Assembly: GCF_001553115.1 (NCBI RefSeq)
Contig: NZ_KQ960172.1
Coordinates: forward strand, 86,111-150,110
Direction of reading: 5' to 3'
DNA length: 64,000 nt
Source: Aedoeadaptatus coxii
GTDB lineage: Bacteria; Bacillota; Clostridia; Tissierellales; Peptoniphilaceae
Shown here in pieces: positions 55,601 through 64,000 of the stretch. Positions within the stretch are counted from its first letter, which is position 1. Each line of letters opens with the position of its first letter. A program made the position numbers and the translations under genes. Under the pieces are notes generated by a model. The model saw only the letters and a program-made list of their open reading frames with translations, was not told where the DNA came from and did no database searches.

Positions 55601-58600
55601 CTTTTGGCACGGCATCGTCGATTGGATCATATTTTGCCTTAACGATAACATATCCCGGTCCCAAAATTTTCATTGAATCCGCTGTATCCCACGCATCTAC
55701 ACCGGCTTTTTGTTTCCAACCGGTTTCTGCTTTGACCGTCGGCTTCTTAATTTCACCTATGGTCTTTGCAGGATCAGCCTTCGGATTAACGTAGTAGACC
55801 GTTTGGCCCGTGATTTCTTTACCGTGGTCACCCTTGTCGAAAGTGACAGTGATATAACCGTCGGGCTTGGCATTGGGCGTGCCGTCATCCTTTTTTTCTG
55901 GAATAATGTCATCAAGCTTTGTAAAGCTACCTTTTATTACAGTATCTTTAGTATATTTTGTCCAATTTAACTCCGGATCCCAGTCGTTAAACTTATATCC
56001 TGTTGCCGGGAGAACCGACGGACCTGTCAAAATCACTTCTTTGTTCGGATTAACGAAATATACTGTGGGTTTAGTGTCGCTTAGAGCTCCACCCTCACCT
56101 ACGAGCTCAAACTTAACCGTTACATAACCGTCCGGTTTTTTAATTTGATCATTGACTTTGGGGATGACATCTTTCAACTTGTTAAAGTTTGCGGTGATAG
56201 TAGTCACCGGATCTTTATATTGAGTCGGAATCTTCGCATCTTTATCCCATGCGCCGAATTCATAACCGGTGTTGCCCTTCGCTGTCGGCGGAGTGATGGT
56301 GACATACTTGGTTGGGTTGACGTAATAAACTTTTTCCGCAATATCTGCATTATTTTCAGTCAACTTCCCATTTTCCCCGGCGACAAACTTCACTTCCACA
56401 TAGCCGGTAGGTTTTTGTACGCCATCCTTTTTCTCTTTCGTGTCGGGCAGGATCGTGGCTAATGCCTTTACAACCACATCCTCTGTACCAAGAACCAAAT
56501 CATCCTTCTTATCCCACTCTTTAAATTCATAGCCCGTCTTGGCTGCTGTGGTGGGCTTAACAAGCGCTGGATTGCCTAAGGTAATCTTGGCGCCCTTCTT
56601 GACATAGTAAGCCTTGACATTGGATAGGGTCAGGCCTTCTTCCGCTTCAAAAGTGACGCGTACATAGCCTTCGGGCTTAGTCTTAGGATCTTTGGGGTCG
56701 TAGGCAATAATGTCTTCTGCCTTGTCATAGGTGGCGGTGATGGTTGTTTTTTCTGCTGTAAATTTTTGAGCAACAGTCGGTTTGTAAACATCGCCGTCAG
56801 CATTTGCCCCAAGCTTCCATTCTTTAAAGGTGTAGTAGGTCGTCCCCTTGGGGTCGGTAACAGGAATGGTGACTTCTTTTTCAGGATTAACCCAGAAGGT
56901 TTTTGTCGCCGTGTCTACTGCCTTGTCCGTAGGAACAAAGGTGACTTCTACATAACCTTCCGGCTTGGTTTCGCCGTCCTTTTTCTCCATAACATCGGAA
57001 AGAGGGGTGGCCTTTGCCGTTACGACAAGGTCTTTGTCCTTGATCACTGTAGTATCTGCAGGATCCCAATTGTCGAACTTGTAGCCTTTCACCACGTCAT
57101 AACCGGGATAGCCTTTTGTTGTATCGTCCTTAATGGTTTTTAAAGTAACTCCGGCATCTTTCTTAACATAGTATGCCTTGGAATCTTTAAATTTCAATCC
57201 CGTTTCTGCTTTAAATGTTACTTTTACATAACCTTCAGGACGAGCCATGGGATTGGCATCTTCAGGATTAAAGGGAATGATTTTTTCCCCTTCGGTGTAG
57301 GTGGCGGTAATAGTGGTTTCCTGTTCGAATTTCTTGGCTTCGCCAGGTTTATAAACCGCTCCCTCTGCATTTGCTCCAATCTTCCATTCATTAAAGATGT
57401 AGTAGGTTTTTCCTTTGGGATCCTTAACGGGAATTTTGACGTCGACTTTGGGATTAACCCAGAAGATCTTGGCGCCTTCCATGGTTCCGTTATCTGTCGG
57501 TATGAAAGTTACCTTTACAAAATTATCCGGCACGCCGTCAGGCTTGTTTGCCCCTTCTTGAGGGACAACGTCGGCGGAATATTGAGCCGTGATGGTGGAG
57601 GCTTTTGCAAATTGATGTCTGTCGGTGAGTTTGTAGTCTTCTCCCTTAACATTCGCTGCCGCATCGTCGAGCTTCATGGTCCATTTAATAAACTTGTTGT
57701 CGTCTTTCCCCATTGGGTCTTGACCGGGAATAACCACTTGCGCCTTCGGGTTGACATAGTAATAGGTCTTTTGGGGATCTTGTGCCTTGGTGGTGGGATC
57801 CAGGGTGACCTTTACATAGTCTTTCGGTACATAGAAGGGTGGCTTTGTTTCAGTCTTAGCTTCGTAAATGTTTTTAATGACCTTAATGGGAATGTCCACT
57901 GTTTGGCTCGTACCATTTGCATGAGTAACTTTTGCCTTAACAGTTTCTACTCTGGTAGGTTCATCTTTTGGATTATCTTTTTCTTGTAATTTTCCGTAAA
58001 GATAATCTTTTGCCGCTTCATCCGTCGTGTACTCATTTGTACCATCGACGATGGCAAGGGTGTCGCCATTTGCCAGAGGTTGCGGATTCCCATCAGCGTC
58101 CATAATCTTCACTTGTCCTTTTAAGGTTTCAAGTGTCGGAATAAAGTCGTTGACATAACCCGTGCCGTTTTTAAATGATTCTTTAACCTTAAGTTCCTCT
58201 GCTTGGATCTTATTGTTGTCCCAAATAGCGTAGAGCGTCTTGGCTTCTTTGATGTTTTTAAAGACGTCGTCTTTAACGGGGTCTTTTCCATCCTTGGTTA
58301 ATGACCATCCTTTAAAAGTTTCAAATGGCTTCGCGGGCTCTTCCGCCTTGTCAGCTAACGTGCCATCGTATTCCACTTCCTTGACGACCTTTTGCTCTGC
58401 GGCCGGATCTGTAATAGACGCAAACTTCCCGCCATTGGCGTCGAATGTCACAGGCAAGATCTCCGTCATGGTGAGCTTCCCGCCGTTAATGACGTCGTAG
58501 GTTAAGTCATACTTGAACTTATGCTTTTTATCTAAGGTCGTGATCGTTTTGTTTGTTTTGTCTATATTATAAGTCGGCGTACCTACTGTGTCATTTTCAT

Positions 58601-59582
58601 CTGCAAATTCTATTCCTTCAGTAACTTTTACCTCGGGAACACTTAATAAAGACAAAGGAGAATATTCCGTATAGCCTGGATCTTGATAATCCGAGTTGTT
58701 GACCAAATCATTTCGAATAACGATGGATCCCCCATCATCTTTTGAGAAAGGAAAATAACCTGGGCCCTCATCGCTTTTATTGTTGAATTCGCCATTCACC
58801 GGTGGTCTTCCATCTTTTGCCACACCTGTGTGCCACTCAGAAATAAATTTCGTTGAAGCTGTTTGGCCTATTTTCAAATAAAGGGGAATGTCGGCAACAA
58901 GTCTTCCTTCACTGTCCGTAGTGTAGGAGGAAGTTTCACTCCCTGTTTCTGATAAATCCACGGTCAGTAGGGTTACTTTTTCCGATACGCCTGTTTCCAG
59001 CTCCACATCGTATTTGTAAGGCTCTAGGGCCTTGGAGTACAAGGGTAACTTGGCAGGCTTTCCATACAGATCATTTAAACTGTATTTCCCCGCCTTGTCG
59101 ACGGTTAATTTAAAGGTGGCCATTTTTTTGTTGGTCTTGACATCCCTTTGAACGAAGTAAATATTGGCCGTTCCGGGATTGCCGTTGGAATCTGTGCCGA
59201 ATATTTCATTCCATTGGAAGGGTTTTATAATCCCATTGTCTTTCAAGCCTTCAGCCACAAAATCTACACGTAAATTACCGTAAGCCGCCGCTTTTTCATC
59301 GTTCGGCGGATTTTGTCCGGGCAGGTAGGGGCTTCCTACTGAAAAGAAGCCGCTCCTCCCCGTTCTAAATCTATTTTGATTGTTTCTTGCTTGTTTTTGA
59401 ATTGCTAAGATCGCCTTACTATCCAGTTTAGGATACCTTTTGGGATCTAAAGCACCCATTTTTACGAGTTGAACCGTCGTTTTCTTTGTCGGTTCACCCG
59501 ATTTCGCCCGAGCCACTTCCGGCGCAATCACTTGCGCCAGCATGAGCAGGGCCAGCATTAATGCTGTATATCTTCTTTTCAA
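52602..59582 (-). CDS. Giant secreted SLH-anchored repeat protein
   Basis: A protein of 2326 residues. A signal peptide (MKRRYTALMLALLMLAQVIA, cleavage near ARA) is followed by an N-terminal beta-rich domain (about 30-370), an InlB/Flg_new-like unit (VTFDANGGKF to FKGWSLTKDG), and a Rib-like domain (about 440-560). About 14 copies of a 75-100-residue repeat with the frame GYVxVTF...YYVNP...GYxFxxW...ITAxY follow, with Rib-like inserts between some late copies. Three SLH domains from about 2098 (GDFRPHDGLKRSEAAQILA, GYPDGYFRPDDKIST) anchor it to wall polymer. It is probably a stalk-like adhesin. The start is a TTG at 59582 with an AAGGAGAGG site. It lies 12 bases after the upstream giant gene, so both are one operon. 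Confidence 0.9.
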   Translation of the reverse strand: MKRRYTALMLALLMLAQVIAPEVARAKSGEPTKKTTVQLVKMGALDPKRYPKLDSKAILAIQKQARNNQNRFRTGRSGFFSVGSPYLPGQNPPNDEKAAAYGNLRVDFVAEGLKDNGIIKPFQWNEIFGTDSNGNPGTANIYFVQRDVKTNKKMATFKLTVDKAGKYSLNDLYGKPAKLPLYSKALEPYKYDVELETGVSEKVTLLTVDLSETGSETSSYTTDSEGRLVADIPLYLKIGQTASTKFISEWHTGVAKDGRPPVNGEFNNKSDEGPGYFPFSKDDGGSIVIRNDLVNNSDYQDPGYTEYSPLSLLSVPEVKVTEGIEFADENDTVGTPTYNIDKTNKTITTLDKKHKFKYDLTYDVINGGKLTMTEILPVTFDANGGKFASITDPAAEQKVVKEVEYDGTLADKAEEPAKPFETFKGWSLTKDGKDPVKDDVFKNIKEAKTLYAIWDNNKIQAEELKVKESFKNGTGYVNDFIPTLETLKGQVKIMDADGNPQPLANGDTLAIVDGTNEYTTDEAAKDYLYGKLQEKDNPKDEPTRVETVKAKVTHANGTSQTVDIPIKVIKNIYEAKTETKPPFYVPKDYVKVTLDPTTKAQDPQKTYYYVNPKAQVVIPGQDPMGKDDNKFIKWTMKLDDAAANVKGEDYKLTDRHQFAKASTITAQYSADVVPQEGANKPDGVPDNFVKVTFIPTDNGTMEGAKIFWVNPKVDVKIPVKDPKGKTYYIFNEWKIGANAEGAVYKPGEAKKFEQETTITATYTEGEKIIPFNPEDANPMARPEGYVKVTFKAETGLKFKDSKAYYVKKDAGVTLKTIKDDTTKGYPGYDVVKGYKFDNWDPADTTVIKDKDLVVTAKATPLSDVMEKKDGETKPEGYVEVTFVPTDKAVDTATKTFWVNPEKEVTIPVTDPKGTTYYTFKEWKLGANADGDVYKPTVAQKFTAEKTTITATYDKAEDIIAYDPKDPKTKPEGYVRVTFEAEEGLTLSNVKAYYVKKGAKITLGNPALVKPTTAAKTGYEFKEWDKKDDLVLGTEDVVVKALATILPDTKEKKDGVQKPTGYVEVKFVAGENGKLTENNADIAEKVYYVNPTKYVTITPPTAKGNTGYEFGAWDKDAKIPTQYKDPVTTITANFNKLKDVIPKVNDQIKKPDGYVTVKFELVGEGGALSDTKPTVYFVNPNKEVILTGPSVLPATGYKFNDWDPELNWTKYTKDTVIKGSFTKLDDIIPEKKDDGTPNAKPDGYITVTFDKGDHGKEITGQTVYYVNPKADPAKTIGEIKKPTVKAETGWKQKAGVDAWDTADSMKILGPGYVIVKAKYDPIDDAVPKDKPQGGENTKPDGYITVTFVKGDHGSLEGTTVYYVNPNKSVVLKDKAPTIKPNTGYKSAGWDTSIERAIQYKDGDKITALYNEPGTISKTEVAGYVKVEFKPGTNGELKGTTKYWIKPGVEVNVPAPAVKPNIGYKFDKWDKSLTVTASAGDPTYEITAIYAEEDTIIPKTKADDSEKPKGYVTVTFTTDGNGSLGGTTTYFVNPNKEADFTQTAENMTKKPNIGYTVKGGTWSPTNFKKTFTENEEFKFSFVKLENVIPAVEGEARPEGYVTVTLIPTDKATDQTKANKSYWVKANTDISITSKPTGKEETLNDIKYTYTFKGWTVTRGTIASWDNETIAGKFIQDTEITAHYNTKVDQGIIDAAPVPKKNAVTPVGDEPKPEDLIVNPFNPNDPTNPNNLPKDSKISYADNGEPSVNKDGTVTAKVKIEYPGGKTTVIDVPVTVVNNVVPQVGGENGQKPLVPANYVKVTVNTTDKATDNTKFTKVFWVKPGMEVTIPDILDPTGKAIDEQGVTKTNKFKQWKLVGSNPEKFYDHGSNITDTFTEKESTIVATYEQDKNVEPKAQDNVVIPKDSKPSPKDFIKNPYNDNDPNNKDNLPPGTIFEFVPGKEPNTANPGEGTTTIKITYPNGEKRTVDVPYRVTENIVEQPGDDKPSTVPDNFVKVTIVPTDKAKDKKNIILWVNPNEELSLPLPTVEPIDGWLHNGWSMTAPQKAIFGNLPRYYRTDTVIEANFSKIEKPKEPERIVDTRVETRVIEVPVRDRNYRKEVWYMCGFGGDFRPHDGLKRSEAAQILANALREDGYKYDPNYPIAYKDVGKNWYAEAVRITTQANVFVGYPDGYFRPDDKISTVEWIATLRRFQQIAKEDGNHMNLRTGHWATGEIEAAYKAGWLGIYPQGLATFKADTPMPREEVAAVSNRAFNRVMDRDYIRRNDKNMTHYRDVNPSMWSYDDILLASNTFMHDGRFFKAHGITQDNVIFNVNIDGLTITQDLFQRVKR
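53390..57845 (-). repeat. Array of about 14 InlB/Flg_new-like repeats
   Basis: Each unit carries a GY-V-x-V-x-F start, a YYVNP or FWVNP middle and an aromatic GYxFxxW, then TITAxY. Units 2 and 3 (about 57545-56970) are closely copied as units 4 and 5 (about 56970-56440), an A-B-A-B duplication. Most other units have diverged. Confidence 0.75.
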
Positions 59583-59594
59583 AGTATCCTCTCC

Positions 59595-62500
59595 TTACTT
59601 AATGGTGATCTCTTTGATGTTCGATTTCATCGTGTCATTTTCTGCCCAATGACGAATTAGGTCTCCGGATTGTAGCTTGCCTGCTTCCGCGGGAATTTTA
59701 AATCCGAACTTAACATCCTTTTTGATCCGTCTTCCGATTCTTCTTTGAGTGGTGTATTCCTGAGCAGGTTCAGCGACAAATTTTTGATCGCCGCGAATAA
59801 TTTCCAGATGGCCCACTACGCCTGGTGCCAGGCTTTCTTTCTTAACTTCGACAAAATCAAAGCCTGCCTTAGGAACCACTATTTCCATTTCCGTAAGAGC
59901 TAAGCCATTGGCGAGAATCGACGTGTCTTCAGTATAGGTTCCTTTCAAAAGTCCCTTGTCATCGAGATTTACCTTTTGCCAGCCGTCAAATTTATCTTGT
60001 CCGGGACGATTGTAAACTGTCGGCGGTGTAATGGTGACTTCTTTATTAGCTGCAACATAAAATTTGCTGGATGCCACCATAAAGGCTTTTGCATCGTCAA
60101 CTACAAATTGAACGAGAACCATGCCTTCCGGTTTTTCATTTTTGATAATTTCCGGATCCGTTACTTTCGGATCGATGGGAATAAGATCAGCCTCGGGTGC
60201 GTATTGGGCTGTGAAAATTACATTTTGTCCTGCAAGCTTCAATTCGCTATCCCAACCGGTGTTGGCTTCTTGTGCCTTGTAGTATTTGTTCGGTTGAATT
60301 CCGGGGACTTTCATGCCTTGTTTTACAGCTTGATCAAAGCTTAAGTCTTTAGCAACCTTATATATTACGGTTTTTGCCTTTACATCTTGCTTATCTTTGT
60401 CGGGAACCAGTTGTCCGTGATCGCCTTGTTTAAAGGTGACTTTGATGAAGTGCTCTTTATCGACCGTGTCCTTTTCGTCAATCGGTTGAACGGATTTTTC
60501 CCATTGGGCGACGAGGGTTTTGTCTGCCTCGATCGGAGTCGTGAAATCAAAGTAATTTTCATCACTTGCATTTTCTTTCCAACCCATAAAGACTTTTCCG
60601 TCTAATTTTGGTTCTTTAGGTTGTGTTGCAGTCTTTCCATGTTCTACTTGTTGGCTATCAACCTTGCTTCCGCCTTTTGCATCGAATGTTACTGTATGAT
60701 TTACAGGCTTCCATTGGGCGGTGGCAGTTCTTGCTTTTTCAAGTTTCACTTGGGCGCCTGGTTGGTAGATGGTTTCATCGTCGTCGAGCTTCCAGCCGGC
60801 AAATTCATGGTTCGGCTTTTCAAGGGTTCCCTTGTTTGCCAAACCTACGGTTTCTCCATAATTAACTGTTACAGGTGCAGGTACATCTCCAGTTACATCT
60901 TCTCCACCTTTAGCATAAGTCAAGGTGACTTGACCTGACTTAAAGATGGCCACGTGAATTCTTTCACTTGTGATGGGCGTTGCTTCGTCGATAGCTTCTT
61001 GCCATTCTTTGAAGACATAGTTTTCATTGGCTGTTGGTGTCGGAACGACCAAGATTTTATCGCCGGTTTCTTTTCCTAATTTAATGTCGGCATTCGGATT
61101 GACATAGTAGATCTTTTCATCTTTACCGTCTACCTTACCATTGCCGTCTGTCTTGAATGTGACTTTGACGTAGCCTTCGGGAATGACTTGGTTAGGATCA
61201 TCGGTTTTTTCGACGATGTCTTTATCCTTAACGAAATTGAAGGTAAATTCCGTTTCGGCTTTAAAGGTATCTTTTAATTTCTTGGTTTCACTCGTGTCCC
61301 AATCACCGTTAATATAGCCGATATATGCTTTCTTGGTAACCTTTCCTGCAGATTCGGTCATATCGACGACCACTTCCGGGCTTACATAGTAAACCAAGTC
61401 GCCGCTCACGGATCCGCCTGTGCCTGCTTTGAAGGTGACTTTGACGTAATTTTCGAGGGCATCTTTCGGTTTTTGTCCACCCGGTGCTTCGGGGATGATG
61501 TTCTTATGAATTTCTACGGGAATGACGACGGGGTTGTCGCTGGTACCTTGGATGGTTCCGTCTGTATAAGTGACAATTACCGTGGCTTTTTGTTCGCCCG
61601 GTTTTGACGGATCTGGGTTGTTAATCACTTGAATTGACTTAATTTCTTTACCTTCTTGAGGCGTAATTTGTTTAATTAAATCGTCGTTTGTTATTTCTTT
61701 GCCTTGAGGCGTATCTAGCTTTGTGGTCTTCAAGGGCTTTTCGATTTTCCCGGCTTGAATAGACTTTTTGTAAGCCGCTTCGATGACGGTCACTTTGTCG
61801 GTATACCTGTTCTTGGCTAAATCAATTTTAACAGCCGGATCAACTTTCGTTAAGTTGTCATCAGTTTCTCCGATTTGTACTTTTTGCCATTCTTTGAAGA
61901 TGTAGTTTACATCTTTTTCTCCGAGTCCGTCGAAAGTGTACTTTTGATTTTCTTTACCGACAGGATCTGTTACTGGAATAGTAACTTCTTTCGTCGGATT
62001 GACCCAGAAAGTTTTTTCAAATACATCTGTCGCCTTGTCCGTCGTCTTGACGATAACTTTTACAAAGTTATCCGGTACCTTCGGTTTGTCTTCCCCTTCT
62101 TTTTGTTCCACTACATCATCAGTGAATAGGGGTTTGATAAGTGTTTCTTCTTCAGTAAACTTATGACGTTTAGTGAAGTCGAAGATTCCGTTTTCTTTTT
62201 TATTTTCGTTTTGATTTTTTTGATCCGCTGTCCACTTTAAGAAGTCGTTTTTATCCTTGTCGTCTTGTGACCATGCGACTTCAGGAATAGTAACCCAAGC
62301 ATTCGGATTAACATAATATACCTTGGCATCTTTGTTTGTATTTTTTTCAGTCGGCTGTACCGTGACCTTGACATAGTTGCCGGTTACATCGCTTAATCCG
62401 CCTTCTTCAGCTTTTTTGCCTTCAGCTTCTTTTAAGAAGAGTGGTTTATCGCCAGCCTTGTTAAGGGCTTCATAAACGTTTTTGTAAACCGTGATCGGGA

Positions 62501-64000
62501 TAGTCAGTTCTTGGGGTTCTTTTCCGTCTTTAAAGGTGACTTTCGCCTTGATATTTACTGTGCGAACAAGTTCATCCTTGTCGGCAGCTTTCTTTTCATT
62601 GACTAAATCATATACTTGAGCGTCTGTTGTTAATTCAGTACCAGCTTCGTCATATAATTTTATTTCAGTTCCTTTTGGAAGATCTTTTACTTGGTCTTTT
62701 TCTCTCCAAACAAGTTGTTTCTTCAAGTCCTCAAGCTTCGGAGCAAAGTCATTTGTCCATTGGCCCTTGGGATCTTTAAAGGCTTCTGTTTTTACTAGGC
62801 CAGATGCGCTTAAGCCTGACCATTCAAAGTAGGCTGTGAAAGTGTGGTTTACGTTTATAATTGTGTTTTTGTTTAATAAGGCTTTGTTGTCCCACTTCGT
62901 AAATTTCTTTCCGGTCTCCGGTGTAATGTAGTGCTTGTTAGCATCTACAGTTTCACCTTCTGCCAATTCCTTTGGAACGGGAAGCAGATCGGATTTAAGC
63001 CCCTTGATGACATCGTAGTTAAGTTCGGTAATATCATTTCCTTCAGCATCTTTACCAAAAGATCCTCCCTTTTCTGCCTTAAAGGTAACTCTTACATAAC
63101 CATCTGGTGTCACGCCATCTTTTGGAACTTCTATTACTCTTACGTCTTTATAGTAGAAGGTAATTTCTTTTTTACCTGTTCCGTTAATGCCTAAGAACTC
63201 ATTTGTATCTTCATTGACATCAAAGAATAGTTGTTGTTGTGGGTCGCTTACAAGTTTCCATCCTGGGATAGGTCTGTAATTTCTTGCATCAAAGTGACGG
63301 TTACCGTTGGAAACGGCTTCTGGGTCTATAATAACCGCGCCTTCTTGTGTCTCTTTGCCCTTAAACCGTTCATCAATATAGTTGACCTTGTATTCACGAG
63401 TTCTAAATGGCTTGTAGAAGAACTTAAATACATTGTTTTCTACTTTAGGATTTGGAATTAATTTTCCACTGCCATCATCAATCTTTTCTGGTTCAACTTT
63501 GAATTGTTGGAAGAAGGTGTTATCAGCCATTACTCTATCATTATAATCTTTGTAAATACTGTAAACGTCTGAAGTATCCTTGTGAGCTTCAAGCTCTTCA
63601 TGAGTTGCCAAGATATATTTATCATCTTGCCTATCTCCAGTTGTAGCAACTAAATAGTTAGCACGTTTATCTTCTAGTGTATCTTCGTCAGGATTTTTAT
63701 TTATGCTTGTATCTTTGTTAAAGTCCTTGTCCAAGAAATAATGCTCTACCTTTACATCTACTCTTGCATTTGGTACCCAAATTGCCTTTAGGTAGACTGG
63801 TGCTACTACGTCATTACCAAAGGAGTAAAGTTCCGGAACTTTATAAGTGTCTCTATAGCTTGTGTCTTGCTCGTTAGTGTAGTCGCCTGTCTTGGCATCC
63901 TTCTTATAACGAATGACTTCCCAACCCATAAAGTCGTAGCCTTTCCTCGTGGGCTTAAATTTCGGCTCTACGAGTTTTTGTCTTTGGATGACGGTAAAGA
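59595..64000 (-). CDS. Giant repeat-rich surface protein (partial, N-terminus off window)
   Basis: The frame is open at base 64000; 1468 residues are visible. The visible part has Flg_new-like units (for example PTRKGYDFMGWEVIRY, VTFDAKGGSKVDSQQVEHG, KPNHEFAGWKLDDDETIYQP), Rib-like domains (about 62450-62800 and 61490-61750), and about seven repeats of the same GYVKVTF...YYVNP type as the next gene. The C-terminus ends KSNIKEITIK without an SLH domain, LPXTG motif or membrane helix. Either the protein is released or it is held by another partner, perhaps the SLH protein encoded 12 bases downstream (inference). Signal peptide and promoter are outside the window. Confidence 0.85.
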   Translation of the reverse strand, partial: FTVIQRQKLVEPKFKPTRKGYDFMGWEVIRYKKDAKTGDYTNEQDTSYRDTYKVPELYSFGNDVVAPVYLKAIWVPNARVDVKVEHYFLDKDFNKDTSINKNPDEDTLEDKRANYLVATTGDRQDDKYILATHEELEAHKDTSDVYSIYKDYNDRVMADNTFFQQFKVEPEKIDDGSGKLIPNPKVENNVFKFFYKPFRTREYKVNYIDERFKGKETQEGAVIIDPEAVSNGNRHFDARNYRPIPGWKLVSDPQQQLFFDVNEDTNEFLGINGTGKKEITFYYKDVRVIEVPKDGVTPDGYVRVTFKAEKGGSFGKDAEGNDITELNYDVIKGLKSDLLPVPKELAEGETVDANKHYITPETGKKFTKWDNKALLNKNTIINVNHTFTAYFEWSGLSASGLVKTEAFKDPKGQWTNDFAPKLEDLKKQLVWREKDQVKDLPKGTEIKLYDEAGTELTTDAQVYDLVNEKKAADKDELVRTVNIKAKVTFKDGKEPQELTIPITVYKNVYEALNKAGDKPLFLKEAEGKKAEEGGLSDVTGNYVKVTVQPTEKNTNKDAKVYYVNPNAWVTIPEVAWSQDDKDKNDFLKWTADQKNQNENKKENGIFDFTKRHKFTEEETLIKPLFTDDVVEQKEGEDKPKVPDNFVKVIVKTTDKATDVFEKTFWVNPTKEVTIPVTDPVGKENQKYTFDGLGEKDVNYIFKEWQKVQIGETDDNLTKVDPAVKIDLAKNRYTDKVTVIEAAYKKSIQAGKIEKPLKTTKLDTPQGKEITNDDLIKQITPQEGKEIKSIQVINNPDPSKPGEQKATVIVTYTDGTIQGTSDNPVVIPVEIHKNIIPEAPGGQKPKDALENYVKVTFKAGTGGSVSGDLVYYVSPEVVVDMTESAGKVTKKAYIGYINGDWDTSETKKLKDTFKAETEFTFNFVKDKDIVEKTDDPNQVIPEGYVKVTFKTDGNGKVDGKDEKIYYVNPNADIKLGKETGDKILVVPTPTANENYVFKEWQEAIDEATPITSERIHVAIFKSGQVTLTYAKGGEDVTGDVPAPVTVNYGETVGLANKGTLEKPNHEFAGWKLDDDETIYQPGAQVKLEKARTATAQWKPVNHTVTFDAKGGSKVDSQQVEHGKTATQPKEPKLDGKVFMGWKENASDENYFDFTTPIEADKTLVAQWEKSVQPIDEKDTVDKEHFIKVTFKQGDHGQLVPDKDKQDVKAKTVIYKVAKDLSFDQAVKQGMKVPGIQPNKYYKAQEANTGWDSELKLAGQNVIFTAQYAPEADLIPIDPKVTDPEIIKNEKPEGMVLVQFVVDDAKAFMVASSKFYVAANKEVTITPPTVYNRPGQDKFDGWQKVNLDDKGLLKGTYTEDTSILANGLALTEMEIVVPKAGFDFVEVKKESLAPGVVGHLEIIRGDQKFVAEPAQEYTTQRRIGRRIKKDVKFGFKIPAEAGKLQSGDLIRHWAENDTMKSNIKEITIK
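59850..63120 (-). repeat. Repeats of the upstream giant gene, related to those of its neighbour
   Basis: About seven copies of the GYVKVTF...YYVNP unit. The unit near 62050-61900 (KTFWVNPTKEVTIPVTDPVG) is nearly the same as one in the downstream gene near 56890 (KTFWVNPEKEVTIPVTDPKG), which points to exchange between the two genes. Confidence 0.65.

Noticed and set aside
59595-59700. Sortase or SLH anchor at the end of the upstream giant protein
   Set aside because: The C-terminus was read through to the stop and has neither motif nor a hydrophobic segment.
52602-64000. CRISPR-like regular repeats
   Set aside because: The periodicity is in protein-coding repeats of 75-100 residues in one open frame; there are no short identical repeats with unique spacers.

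Overview
The window looks like chromosomal DNA of a low-to-moderate GC, Gram-positive-type anaerobe of the Firmicutes. The best guess is an anaerobic coccus of the Tissierellia (Peptoniphilaceae-like). The reasons are the Bacillus/Clostridium-type order of the housekeeping cluster, the two-subunit glycyl-tRNA synthetase, HrcA/CIRCE heat-shock control, an electron-bifurcating Nfn pair, and large surface proteins with SLH, GA-module, Rib-like and InlB/Flg_new-like repeats. The genus assignment is inference; no 16S gene is present.

Layout. 1-1856: the start of a large YSIRK-type surface protein with GA (albumin-binding-type) modules, running off the left edge. 2207-5711: a surface cluster of an SLH-anchored D,D-carboxypeptidase, an SLH-glutaredoxin fusion and a CapA-type lipoprotein. 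5762-6091: RNase P RNA. 6113-38378: an almost unbroken minus-strand run of conserved genes (nif3, trmK, rpoD, dnaG, dgt, ppsR, ccpN-like, glyS, glyQ, recO, era, cdd, dgkA-PAP2, ybeY, phoH, an unknown gene, floA, nfeD, yqeY, rpsU, hinT, mtaB, rsmE, prmA, dnaJ, dnaK, grpE, hrcA, hemW, lepA, lepB, rpsT on the plus strand, holA, comEC). Sporulation genes often found in this neighbourhood in spore formers (spoIIP, gpr, yqfC/yqfD) are not here. 38444-39580: an AlaX-like protein that has lost its zinc ligands. 39621-44319: two tandem YhgE/Pip membrane proteins. 44483-46775: thrC-thrB. 46932-49168: nfnA-nfnB. 49248-52483: a TPR protein with a His/Cys-rich tail, a zinc-dependent phospholipase C-like protein and a UMF1-type MFS transporter. 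52602-64000: two giant repeat-rich secreted proteins in one operon; only the downstream one carries SLH domains, and the upstream one runs off the right edge.

How the genes work together. The central block couples replication (dnaG, holA), transcription (rpoD), translation and RNA modification (glyQS, era, ybeY, trmK, mtaB, rsmE, prmA, lepA, rpsU, rpsT, rnpB), protein folding (hrcA-grpE-dnaK, then dnaJ) and membrane organisation (floA, nfeD). The heat-shock operon has a strong sigma-A promoter flanked by two CIRCE elements. Both ends of the window are devoted to the cell surface. Translation is tightly coupled: many genes overlap by 1 to 26 bases, and TTG start codons are frequent, twice in a TTGA stop/start overlap.

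The most interesting items are the SLH-glutaredoxin fusion, the AlaX-like pseudoenzyme, the TPR protein with a metal-binding-type tail, the three-copy unnamed module in the YSIRK protein, and the giant surface operon whose first product lacks an obvious anchor.
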